A stretch of DNA of 64,000 bases. Source: Gemmatimonadota bacterium. Lineage in GTDB: Bacteria > Gemmatimonadota > Gemmatimonadetes > Longimicrobiales > Gaopeijiaceae. Below, one piece after another: positions 51,190 through 59,582 of the stretch. Positions within the stretch are counted from its first letter, which is position 1; each line of letters begins with the position of its first letter. Position numbers and translations under genes: made by a program. The notes beneath the pieces were generated by a model, which worked only from the letters and a program-made list of their open reading frames with translations, ran no database searches and was not told where the DNA came from. The DNA is taken from positions 1 to 64,000 of the forward strand of contig JAJDXM010000073.1 in assembly GCA_022823225.1 (NCBI GenBank). The letters run 5' to 3'.

Positions 51190-51962
51190 GCACCCGGATA
51201 AAGCCCACTCCGCACCTCCTGCGCGTAGCGGGCGACCGTCTCGCGCACCTCGGCCCCGAGCTCGGCGTACCGCTTCGGGCCCCCGGCCCCATCCGCCTCG
51301 CTGAGCCCCAGCATGTCCGTCAGCACCAGCACCTGCCCGTCGCAGAGCGGGCCCGCGCCGAAGCCGATCGTGGGAATGGAGAGCACATGGGTGACCTTCT
51401 GGGCGATACGCCCCGGCATCATGGACAGGACCACCGCGAAGGCACCCGCCTTCTCGAGCGCGCGGGCGTCCCGGATGAGCTTTTCCAGGGCGCCCTGGGC
51501 GCGAGCCTGAACGCGGGGGCCGCCGAGCTGGTGCACCGCCTGCGGCGTGAAGCCCAGGTGTCCCATGACCGGGACGCCCGCTGTCACCAGCGCCTCCACC
51601 GCGGGCGCGACCTCGGCCCCGCCCTCCAGCTTGACGGCGCCGGCGCCGGTCTCCTTGAGGATTCGGCCCCCATTCCTCACCGCATCCCGGGGCGACACCT
51701 GGTAGCTCATGAAAGGCATGTCCACGACGACCAGCGCGCGGCTGGCGCCCCGGGCGGCCATCCGCCCGTGGTAGATCATCTGCTCGACGGTGGCGGAGAG
51801 CGTGGTTCCCTCGCCGCCGAGCGCCGTGGCCACCGAGTCTCCCACGAGAATCGCGTCCACGCCCGCCGCGTCGACCAGTCCCGCGAAGAGCGCGTCGTAG
51901 GCGGTGATCATCACGATCGGTTCGCCGGCCCGCTTGCGGCGCGCGAAGTCGAGGACGGTCAC
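51177..51962 (-). CDS. panB: 3-methyl-2-oxobutanoate hydroxymethyltransferase
   Basis: 261-residue PanB, which adds a hydroxymethyl group from 5,10-methylene-THF to ketoisovalerate in pantothenate synthesis. Motifs: MITAYDALFAGLVDAAGVDAILVGDSVA, MIYHGRMAARGASRALVVVDMPFMSY, GAGAVKLEGG, and VMGHLGFTPQAVHQLGG. Its GTG start overlaps the ferredoxin stop (GTGA). It terminates 11 bp from the leucine dehydrogenase. Confidence 0.93.
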   Translation of the reverse strand: MTVLDFARRKRAGEPIVMITAYDALFAGLVDAAGVDAILVGDSVATALGGEGTTLSATVEQMIYHGRMAARGASRALVVVDMPFMSYQVSPRDAVRNGGRILKETGAGAVKLEGGAEVAPAVEALVTAGVPVMGHLGFTPQAVHQLGGPRVQARAQGALEKLIRDARALEKAGAFAVVLSMMPGRIAQKVTHVLSIPTIGFGAGPLCDGQVLVLTDMLGLSEADGAGGPKRYAELGAEVRETVARYAQEVRSGLYPGAGQG

Positions 51963-52225
51963 GGGAACAGCACCTTGCCGGTCGCGGCGTCGCTGACGGA
52001 GATGGCGGAGGTGGGGCAGTTTCCGGCGGCCTCGAGGATGTCCTCCAGGTTGTCGCCCTCCGGGTCGACCACCTCCGACTGGCGCCAATGGTTGTGCGCG
52101 AAGACGCCGGGCGCCAGCTCCAGACACATGGCGTTGCCGACGCAGCGCATGTGGTCCACTTCGATGTGGAGCGGCGGAGACTCGTCCGGGGAGGAGTCCC
52201 GCGAGGCGAAAGACGTGTCGTTCAC
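51959..52225 (-). CDS. [3Fe-4S]-type ferredoxin, P450 partner
   Basis: 88-residue ferredoxin. CVGNAMC (Cys-x5-Cys) near residue 28 and AGNCPTSAISV near the C-terminus match the P450-associated ferredoxins that hold a 3Fe-4S cluster. The GTG start overlaps the P450 stop (GTGA) and the stop overlaps panB. It presumably reduces the adjacent P450. Confidence 0.9.
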   Translation of the reverse strand: MNDTSFASRDSSPDESPPLHIEVDHMRCVGNAMCLELAPGVFAHNHWRQSEVVDPEGDNLEDILEAAGNCPTSAISVSDAATGKVLFP

Positions 52226-53454
52226 AGAGGCCACCTGACGGGCAACGATTTCACCGACCGGAACTGGAGGCTGGGCTGGTACTCCGGCGGTCCCCCGGCA
52301 AGTTCGAAGCGTTCGAAGCGTTCCGCCAGCCCCCGAAACACCTCCTGCCCCTCGATCCGGGCCAGGGTCGCCCCCAGGCAGTAGTGGATGCCCGACCCGA
52401 ACGAAAGGTGCGGGTTCGGCTGCCGCCCGATGTCGAAGGTGTCGGGGTCGGTGAAGACGCGGGGGTCCCGGTTGGCCGCCGCCATGATCCACCGGATCCG
52501 GTCGCCCCTGGCAATTGTGCGGCCTGCCAGCTCGACATCCGCGGCCGCGATCCGCTGGGTGGACTTCACCGGGGGATCGTAGCGCAGACATTCCTCGGTG
52601 GCGGTGCGGGCCATCCCGGCCGGGTCGGCGCGCAGGCGTTCCCACTGCTCCGGGTGGCGGATGAACGCGAGCAGGCCGTTGCAGATCAGGTTCATCGTCG
52701 TCTCGTGGCCCGCGAAGAGGAGAAGCCCGGTGTTCACGAGCACCTGGTGCCGGGTGAAGACGCCGCTCTCCTCTCCCTCGGTCAACACGGAAATGAAGTC
52801 GGAACCGCCCCGGCCGATCCGCTCCTCCACCAGCGGCGCGGCATACTCGACAATCTCCCGGACCGCCCGCGCGAGCGGCCGCAGGCGGTGCGGCTCACCC
52901 CGGTTGATGTAGAGGATGCCGTCGGCCATGGCGCGTAGTCGATCGCGGTCCGCATACGGGACGCCCATCATTTCGGCGATGATCCGCACGGGGAGCGGTG
53001 CCGCCAGGTCGGTCAGCACGTCCATCTCGCCCCGCGGCCGGACCCGGTCGAGCAATTCGTCCACCGCGGCCCGCACGAACGGCCGCCACTCCTCCATTGC
53101 CTTCGGGGTGAAGTAGCCGTGCACCACGCTGCGCTGGTGGAGGTGGTCCGGCCGGTCCTGTTCGACCAGCTGGGCGGCACGGAAGTCGCGGATTCCGTCG
53201 AAGAGGTGCAGGTCGTCCGGGTCGATCGGCGGGTAGAGCGGCCCCGCCCCTTGCCTGATGACCGCCGAAGAGAAGAGCTCGTGGTGACGGAGAATCCAGA
53301 CGACTTCGTCGTACCCTGTCACCAGCCAGAGGCCGAAGCGGGCGTTCCAGTGGACGGGGTCGGTGTCGCGGAGGTGGCCGAAGCAGCTGTAGGGGTCGGC
53401 GATGACCTCGGGGTGGAACAGGTCTCGGCCCACGGGCAAACCGCTTAGTTTCAT
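52222..53454 (-). CDS. Cytochrome P450
   Basis: 410-residue P450. I-helix AGHETTMN, ExxR in TEECLRYDPPV, and the heme-binding segment FGSGIHYCLGA are all present. Class of soluble bacterial P450. ATG 53454 begins the standard N-terminus (LFHPEVIADPYSCFGHLRDTDPVHW), but no ribosome binding site is visible and the divergent MutS-like ATG lies 2 bp away. Substrate unknown. Confidence 0.93.
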   Translation of the reverse strand: MKLSGLPVGRDLFHPEVIADPYSCFGHLRDTDPVHWNARFGLWLVTGYDEVVWILRHHELFSSAVIRQGAGPLYPPIDPDDLHLFDGIRDFRAAQLVEQDRPDHLHQRSVVHGYFTPKAMEEWRPFVRAAVDELLDRVRPRGEMDVLTDLAAPLPVRIIAEMMGVPYADRDRLRAMADGILYINRGEPHRLRPLARAVREIVEYAAPLVEERIGRGGSDFISVLTEGEESGVFTRHQVLVNTGLLLFAGHETTMNLICNGLLAFIRHPEQWERLRADPAGMARTATEECLRYDPPVKSTQRIAAADVELAGRTIARGDRIRWIMAAANRDPRVFTDPDTFDIGRQPNPHLSFGSGIHYCLGATLARIEGQEVFRGLAERFERFELAGGPPEYQPSLQFRSVKSLPVRWPL

Positions 53455-53456
53455 CC

Positions 53457-55436
53457 ATGCAACGTGAACGGAGCCGCACGAAGGCGCTACCCGAAACCGT
53501 CTACGGGGAACGGGCGGCACGCTTCGACCTGAAGGCCGCCGCTCAGTGGGGTGCCGTTCGCCGCTGCGGCCGCATGCGCCTGGCCCTCTTCACGGCGACC
53601 GTGGCGGGCGCATGGTGGCTCTTCGCCGTGGGCCGAAGCACGCCTGCGTGGCTGCTGATGGCCGCCGGGGCCGCGCTCTTCGTGGTGTTGGTGGCGCGGC
53701 AACGCGCCGCCCGGCGACGGTTGCGGCGCGCGGAGCTGATGGCCGGCTTCAACCGGGAGGGGATCGCCCGCATCGCGCGGTCGTGGCCGGAAATGCAACC
53801 GTGGCCGGAGGCGCCAACGGTGCCCGGCTTCGCGCCGCCCCGCGATCACGACTACGCGGACGACCTCGACCTGTACGGCCAGGCGTCGCTCACGCACCTG
53901 GCGGGAGTATGCGGCACGTCGCCCGGATGGCGAACGCTGCAGGCGTGGCTGCTCGAACCCGCGGATCCGGACACCGTCGCAATGCGCCAGGAGGCGGTCG
54001 GCGAGATGGCGGGCGCCCTCGACTTCCGGGATCGCCTCGCGGCGGAGGGGCGGCTGGTTGGGGACGGGGGCGGCACGGCACGCGGGGCCGGCCGGGCGCC
54101 CGCCGAAGCGGACGAAGCCGATTCCGCCACCGACGCCTTTCTCCGCTGGGCCGAGGGCACGCCGTGGCTCCGCGGGCACCCCTGGCTCCGCGCCGCCGGC
54201 TTCCTGCTGCCGCCGGTGAACGTGACCGCGATCGTCCTCTATTCCCTTGGCGCGGTGCCCATCCCCGCGCTGGTCTGGCCGCTCATCCTCTCCACCATGG
54301 TCGTCACCCACAGGTGGAAGAAGATCCACAGCGTATTCGACGAGGCGGACGACGGCGAATCGGGGGTGCGCCGCTACGGCCCCCTGCTCGGCCACCTTGG
54401 CGCCGCACCGCTCGAATCGCGCTACGCGACGGACATTCGCGACCTGATTGGCGACGGTGCGCGGGATGGCGACGGGGCGCACGGCGGCCCGGACGAGCCG
54501 CGCGCCCGCGCCGGAACCCGCGCCGCGCCCGCCGAGATCGACGCCCTGCGCCGCCTCCTCGACATGGTCGACGCCAGACGGTCCCCGCTCTTCCACATCC
54601 CCGTCGCGGTGATCCTCCACTGGGACGTCCACGTCCTGGCCGCGCTCGAGCGCTGGAAGGTGCGGTCGGGTCGCCGGGTGAGGGGGTGGCTCGATGCGGT
54701 CGGCGAGGCCGAGGCGCTGGCGGCGCTCGCGTCGCTTGCAGCCGACCACCCCGACTGGACGATGCCCGTCCTCGACAACGGCGCCACCGGAATGCGGGCC
54801 CGTGCCCTCGGCCACCCCCTCCTCCCGCCGGAAACCTGCGTCCGCAACGATGTCGAAATCGGCCCCGCCGCTTCCTTTCTCCTCGTCACGGGCTCCAACA
54901 TGTCGGGAAAGTCGACCCTGCTCCGCGCGGTGGGACTGAACGCGGTGCTGGCCCAGGCCGGCGGTCCGGTCTGCGCCGCGGACTTCCGACTGCCGCCACT
55001 CCGCGTGATGACCAGCATCCGCATCGAGGACTCGCTCGCCGAGGGTGTCTCGTACTTCATGGCTGGGCTGCAGCGGCTGAAGCGGGTGGTGGACGCGGCG
55101 CATGGCTCCCCGACCCTCTACCTCCTCGACGAAATCCTGCAGGGAACGAACAGCGCCGAGCGGCGAATCGCGGCCCGTTCCGTGCTGCGCAAACTCCTGG
55201 CGACCCGGGCCATCGGCGCGGTCACCACCCACGACCTCACGCTTGCCGACGCCAACGATCTCACCGAACGGGCCGTCGCCGTACACTTCACCGAGTCCGT
55301 CGCAGGCGACGCCAGCGAGCTCACCTTCGACTACCGCCTGCGCGACGGCATCGCCACTTCGACGAATGCGCTCGTGCTGCTCAGGCTGGCGGGGTTGGGG
55401 GAGGGCGGCAGCCCCGGCGATCCGAACACCCCATGA
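53457..55436 (+). CDS. Membrane-anchored MutS-like ATPase
   Basis: 659 residues. Two predicted N-terminal helices (MRLALFTATVAGAWWLF; PAWLLMAAGAALFVVLVA) and two near 245-280 are unlike cytosolic MutS. The C-terminal ATPase is clear: VTGSNMSGKSTLLRAVG (Walker A near 480), LYLLDEILQGTNSAERRIAA and VTTHDLTLA. No mismatch-recognition domain is visible. A role in DNA repair is uncertain. It overlaps the next gene's start (ATGA). Confidence 0.85.
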   Translation: MQRERSRTKALPETVYGERAARFDLKAAAQWGAVRRCGRMRLALFTATVAGAWWLFAVGRSTPAWLLMAAGAALFVVLVARQRAARRRLRRAELMAGFNREGIARIARSWPEMQPWPEAPTVPGFAPPRDHDYADDLDLYGQASLTHLAGVCGTSPGWRTLQAWLLEPADPDTVAMRQEAVGEMAGALDFRDRLAAEGRLVGDGGGTARGAGRAPAEADEADSATDAFLRWAEGTPWLRGHPWLRAAGFLLPPVNVTAIVLYSLGAVPIPALVWPLILSTMVVTHRWKKIHSVFDEADDGESGVRRYGPLLGHLGAAPLESRYATDIRDLIGDGARDGDGAHGGPDEPRARAGTRAAPAEIDALRRLLDMVDARRSPLFHIPVAVILHWDVHVLAALERWKVRSGRRVRGWLDAVGEAEALAALASLAADHPDWTMPVLDNGATGMRARALGHPLLPPETCVRNDVEIGPAASFLLVTGSNMSGKSTLLRAVGLNAVLAQAGGPVCAADFRLPPLRVMTSIRIEDSLAEGVSYFMAGLQRLKRVVDAAHGSPTLYLLDEILQGTNSAERRIAARSVLRKLLATRAIGAVTTHDLTLADANDLTERAVAVHFTESVAGDASELTFDYRLRDGIATSTNALVLLRLAGLGEGGSPGDPNTP

Positions 55437-56365
55437 CCGGCTCCTCCCCGCCCCTCACCCTCGTCATCCTCGCGGCCGGCCGCTCGACCCGCTTCGGCCG
55501 CCTCAAGCAGCTGGCGCCCGTCGGTCCCGGTGGCGCGGCGCTCCTCGACTACGCGCTCTACGATGGCGCGCTCGCGGGGTTCGAGCGGTTCGTGCTCGTG
55601 ATCCGGGAGGCGCTGCGGCAGGACTTCGACGCGCATCTGCGCCGCGCCGTCGCGGCCGGGTTGGATATCCGGTTCGCATACCAGCCTCCCCCACCCAACC
55701 GCGCCCGCCCCTGGGGGACCGCCCACGCCGTCCTCGCGGCGGCCGAACACGTCGACGGCCCCTTCGCCGTCTGCAACGCCGACGATTTCTACGGCCGGGA
55801 GGCGTACGCAACGCTCGCCGCCGCCGTGCGGAACGCCGGCACCAGCGCCTCCGAGCGCCCCCCCGCCCGCGCCTTCACCGTCGGCTACCCCCTCTCGGCG
55901 ACCCTGTCGGACAGCGGCGGCGTCTCCCGGGGCCTCTGCGAAATCGGTGAGGCGGGCGCCCTTCTGCGGCTGACCGAGGGCCTGGAACTCCGCCGCGACG
56001 GCGCGCGCGTGAGGGGCCGCGACGTCGCCGGCCGGCCCGTTGACGTGCCCCTGCACGCTCCTGTCTGCACAAACCTCTGGGGCTTCCCGCCCGAGATTCT
56101 CGCCCCTATGTGTGGCCTCTTCGCCGAATTCCTCGCGGCGGTGCCCGGGCCTGACCGCGAGTTCTACCTCTCGGAGGCGATGAACGACCTGATCGCGGCC
56201 GGGCGGGTACGCTGCACCGTGCTCCCCACCGACGCGCTCTGGCTCGGTGTCACCTTCCCCGGCGACCAGGTGGGAGTGGCCCAGGCACTGCATGCGCTGG
56301 TAGAATCGAAGGCCTATCCGATGGATCTTTGGGACGCTCCTCCGCACCTCTCACACCTCGACTGA
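55433..56365 (+). CDS. Sugar-phosphate nucleotidyltransferase
   Basis: 310 residues. The NTP-binding motif VILAAGRSTRFGRLKQLAPVGPGG is followed by YALYDGALAGFERFVLVIR, typical of a conserved family of sugar nucleotidyltransferases. CNADDFYG is the metal-binding region. It activates a sugar-1-phosphate; neighbours (symporter and GHMP kinase) suggest a route for imported sugar to nucleotide sugar, by inference. Confidence 0.87.
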   Translation: MTGSSPPLTLVILAAGRSTRFGRLKQLAPVGPGGAALLDYALYDGALAGFERFVLVIREALRQDFDAHLRRAVAAGLDIRFAYQPPPPNRARPWGTAHAVLAAAEHVDGPFAVCNADDFYGREAYATLAAAVRNAGTSASERPPARAFTVGYPLSATLSDSGGVSRGLCEIGEAGALLRLTEGLELRRDGARVRGRDVAGRPVDVPLHAPVCTNLWGFPPEILAPMCGLFAEFLAAVPGPDREFYLSEAMNDLIAAGRVRCTVLPTDALWLGVTFPGDQVGVAQALHALVESKAYPMDLWDAPPHLSHLD

Positions 56366-56370
56366 AGCCG

Positions 56371-58143
56371 ATGCAACTCACCACCCTCGACTGGATCGTC
56401 ATCGCCCTCTACGGCCTCACCGTCGTCGCAATCGGTCTTCGCTTCGCCCGCCGCGCCGGTTCCGGCACCGACGAGTTCTTCCTGTCGGGGCGCAAACTCC
56501 CATGGTGGCTGCTGGGCACTTCGATGGTCGCAACGACCTTCTCGACCGACACGCCGAACCTGGTCACAGACATCGTGCGGACCGGCGGGGTCGCCCAGAA
56601 CTGGACGTGGTGGGCCTTCCTGATCACCGGGATGTGCACGGTCTTCTTCTACGCGCGGCTCTGGCGCAGATCGGGCGCGCTGACCGACATCGAGTTCTAC
56701 GAGTTGCGCTACTCGGGGCGGGCGGCCGCCTTCCTGCGGGGGTTCCGCGCCCTCTACCTCGGCGTCTTCTACAACGTGATGATCATCGCCACCGTGACGC
56801 TCGCGGCCACGAAGATCGGGGGCGTGCTGCTCGGCCTCGACCCGCTCACCACGGTGCTGATCGCGGGCTCGGTGACCGTGCTCTACTCTGCCACTTCAGG
56901 GCTCTGGGGGGTCGTCGTCACCGACCTGATCCTCTTTGTTGTCGCGATGATCGGGTCGATCGCCGCGGCCTTCTTCGCGCTGCAGCAGCCCGAGGTCGGG
57001 GGGCTGGCAGGCCTCATCTCCAACCCGGACCTGCAGTCGGCCATGCGGTTCTTCCCCGACTTCTCGGACTGGTCCGTCGCGCTGGGGATCTTCATTGTTC
57101 CGATCGCGGTGCAGTGGTGGAGCGCGTGGTATCCCGGGGCCGAGCCGGGGGGCGGCGGCTACGTGGCCCAGCGGATGCTCGCGGCAAGGGACGAGAAGGA
57201 AGCCGTGAAAGCGACGCTGTGGTTCAACGTCGCGCACTACGGGCTGCGTCCCTGGCCGTGGATCATCGTGGCGCTGTGCTCGATGGCGGTCTACCCGGAG
57301 CTGTCGGACATCCAGGCCCGCTTCCCGGACCTCGATCCTTCGCTGGTCGGCAATGACCTGGCCTATCCGGCCATGCTCGTGTTCCTTCCGGCGGGACTCC
57401 TGGGGCTGGTGGTTGCGTCACTGGCTGCCGCGTACATGTCGACGATCAGCACGCAGCTGAACTGGGGATCGTCGTATGTGGTGAGCGATTTCTACCGCCG
57501 CTTCTTGAACCAGGGAGCGAGCGACCGGCAGCTCGTGGCGGTGGGACGGTTGTCGACGGTCGGCCTGATGGTGCTCGGCGCCTTCGTCGCACTCCAGCTC
57601 GAAACTGCGATCCAGGGCTTCCAGATCCTGCTGCAGATCGGCGCCGGCACGGGGCTGATCTTCCTGTTGCGCTGGTTCTGGTACCGGGTGAACGTGTGGA
57701 GCGAGCTCGCCGGAATGACGATTTCGGCCCTGGTCGCAGTCTACTTCGAGTGGGTGCACGAATGGATGGGCTTCGCGCCGCTGACGTTCTGGGCAGAGCT
57801 GGTGATCGGGGTGGGCGTTACGACCGTCGTATGGGTCGGGGTCACGCTGGTGACGCCACCCGCCCGCCGCGGCACCCTCCAGCGCTACTACGACCAGATC
57901 CGGCCGATGGGCAAGGGCTGGAAGCGGGTGGTCCGGGTCGGCGACGGATCCGATGAGGCCGGATCGATTACCGCGTCGCTCCTCGCGTGGTTCCTCGGCT
58001 GCGTGCTCGTCTACGCGGCGCTCTTCGGGACCGGATACCTGCTTTATGGGCAAGTACTGCTGGCGGTGCTGGCGCTGGGCGTCTCGGCCGGCGCGGGCAT
58101 CTGGCTCTTCCGACTATTGCCCCGGCTCCGTTTTTCGGATTGA
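56371..58143 (+). CDS. Sodium:solute symporter (SSS family)
   Basis: 590 residues, about 13-14 helices. SSS signatures include DEFFLSGRKLPWWLLGTSMVATTFS and AAYMSTISTQLNWGSSYVVSDFY. Likely sugar or related solute importer given the kinase and nucleotidyltransferase next door. Its stop overlaps the TTG of the kinase (TTGA). Confidence 0.92.
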   Translation: MQLTTLDWIVIALYGLTVVAIGLRFARRAGSGTDEFFLSGRKLPWWLLGTSMVATTFSTDTPNLVTDIVRTGGVAQNWTWWAFLITGMCTVFFYARLWRRSGALTDIEFYELRYSGRAAAFLRGFRALYLGVFYNVMIIATVTLAATKIGGVLLGLDPLTTVLIAGSVTVLYSATSGLWGVVVTDLILFVVAMIGSIAAAFFALQQPEVGGLAGLISNPDLQSAMRFFPDFSDWSVALGIFIVPIAVQWWSAWYPGAEPGGGGYVAQRMLAARDEKEAVKATLWFNVAHYGLRPWPWIIVALCSMAVYPELSDIQARFPDLDPSLVGNDLAYPAMLVFLPAGLLGLVVASLAAAYMSTISTQLNWGSSYVVSDFYRRFLNQGASDRQLVAVGRLSTVGLMVLGAFVALQLETAIQGFQILLQIGAGTGLIFLLRWFWYRVNVWSELAGMTISALVAVYFEWVHEWMGFAPLTFWAELVIGVGVTTVVWVGVTLVTPPARRGTLQRYYDQIRPMGKGWKRVVRVGDGSDEAGSITASLLAWFLGCVLVYAALFGTGYLLYGQVLLAVLALGVSAGAGIWLFRLLPRLRFSD

Positions 58144-59519
58144 CGGGCGACGGGCACCGGGCACCAGACCGTCCCGCGGGCCGCTGGACGGCGGTCGCGC
58201 CCGGGCGCGTAAACCTGATCGGGGAGCACACCGACTACAACGGCCTGCCGGTGCTGCCGATCGCGATCGACCGCGAGATCCGGATCGAATTCCGGGTCGT
58301 GGGCGAGTCAATGGTCAGATTGGACAGCCCGAGGGCCCGCTTTGCCCCCTTCGCGTTTCAGCTGAAACGTCCCATCGAGCGCGCGGACCAGGGAGACTGG
58401 TCGAACTACGTGCGCGCGGCGGCCCGAGGGTTGATCGAGCACGGGGTGCCGCTGGAGCGCGGGATCGAGGGCACCGTGCGGGGCAACGTGCCGGTCGCGT
58501 CGGGGCTGTCGTCCTCGTCGGCGCTGGTGGTGGCCGCCGCGCTGGCGCTGCTGAAGGCGAATGGGGTGGCTGTGGGAGCCGGGCCGGCCGAGGTGCCGCG
58601 CCTCGAACTCGCCGCGCTGATGGCCCGGGCCGAGCGCTTCGTGGGGCTGCAGGGCGGCGGCATGGACCAGGCGGCGTGCCTGCACGGGGAGGCGGGGCAC
58701 GCGCTCCGCATCGAGTTCGAGCCGCTGCGGGTGACGAAGGTGGCCGTGCCGGCGGGGTGGCGGTGGGTGGTGGGGTCGTCGCTGGTGCGCGCGGAGAAGT
58801 CGGGGGGCGCCCGCGCGGCATATAACGAGAGGGCGAGGCAGTGCGGCGAGGCGCTGGATCTGGTGGTGAGGCACGGGGGGGCCGGGCGGGGTGACGGGGG
58901 CCGCGGGGGGCCGGGCGCGGCGATGTCCGAATGGGACGCCCACGCGGAACGCCGTGGCAAAACGCCGGACGCGGGCATGGCCGGATGGGACGGCGACGCG
59001 GAACGCCGCAGCAAAACACCGGACGCGGGCATGGCCGGTTGGGCACCGCCGGGATCGCCGGCCTACGCGGATCTGGTGGCCCGCGGGGGGCTCGCCCGGC
59101 TGATCGACGGCGCCGCGCGCGTCCTCACACCTACCCTCCTGCGCCGCTTTCGCCACGTCGTCACCGAGGGCCGCCGGGTCACGCAGGCCGAGGCGGCGAT
59201 GCGGGCCGGCGACTTGCCACGCTTTGGCGAATTGATGGTCGCATCGCACGAGAGCCTGCGAAGCGACTACGAGGTGTGTACGCCCGAGCTGGACGAGATG
59301 GTCGCGATCGCGCTCGAGGCGGGCGCAGCCGGGGCCAGGCTGACCGGCGCCGGGTTCGGGGGCTGCGCCGTGGCGCTGTGCGACGACCGCACCGCCCGGC
59401 CCGTGATCGACGCGCTGGCGGCGCAGTTCTACGCCCCGCGCCTGGGGAGGCCGCCGACCCGCGACGAGATGTTCGCCGCAAAGCCATCGCGGGGCGCGCG
59501 GGTGGAGGGTGGCGTGTAG
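58140..59519 (+). CDS. galK: Galactokinase-type GHMP kinase
   Basis: 459 residues. The galactokinase signature PGRVNLIGEHTDYNGLPVLP is near residue 22, the ATP loop GNVPVASGLSSSSALVVAAAL near 115, and LTGAGFGGCAVAL near the C-terminus. It phosphorylates a hexose at C1. A TTG start overlapping the symporter stop is chosen; no other start fits. The protein is longer than usual galactokinases, partly from an 18-residue tandem repeat insertion. Confidence 0.85.
   Translation: MTGDGHRAPDRPAGRWTAVAPGRVNLIGEHTDYNGLPVLPIAIDREIRIEFRVVGESMVRLDSPRARFAPFAFQLKRPIERADQGDWSNYVRAAARGLIEHGVPLERGIEGTVRGNVPVASGLSSSSALVVAAALALLKANGVAVGAGPAEVPRLELAALMARAERFVGLQGGGMDQAACLHGEAGHALRIEFEPLRVTKVAVPAGWRWVVGSSLVRAEKSGGARAAYNERARQCGEALDLVVRHGGAGRGDGGRGGPGAAMSEWDAHAERRGKTPDAGMAGWDGDAERRSKTPDAGMAGWAPPGSPAYADLVARGGLARLIDGAARVLTPTLLRRFRHVVTEGRRVTQAEAAMRAGDLPRFGELMVASHESLRSDYEVCTPELDEMVAIALEAGAAGARLTGAGFGGCAVALCDDRTARPVIDALAAQFYAPRLGRPPTRDEMFAAKPSRGARVEGGV
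58929..59043. repeat. 54-bp tandem repeat inserted in galactokinase gene
   Basis: Two in-frame 54-bp units (58929-58982, 58983-59036) and a partial third; each encodes 18 residues ending KTPDAGMA. The insertion lies in a Gly/Arg-rich loop between conserved motifs and keeps the frame. Confidence 0.85.
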
Positions 59520-59548
59520 AAGTAATGCGTCTCCAGACGGTTATCATT

Positions 59549-59578
59549 GCTAATCGTGCATGAACATGAGAGATTAGC
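59549..59578. promoter_or_regulatory. Inverted repeat upstream of DUF4143 ATPase gene
   Basis: GCTAATC (59549-59555) and GATTAGC (59572-59578), 16-base spacer, ending 4 bp before the ATG. The 63-bp gap is AT-rich relative to its surroundings. Possible operator or RNA hairpin limiting translation. Confidence 0.4.
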
Positions 59579-59582
59579 AGGT

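Noticed and set aside
53487-55286. Long minus-strand open frame opposite the MutS-like gene
   Set aside because: No domain signals, while the plus strand has a full ATPase; GC-driven shadow.
58929-59043. Repeat as a CRISPR or transposon end
   Set aside because: No spacers, no inverted termini, frame preserved within the kinase gene.
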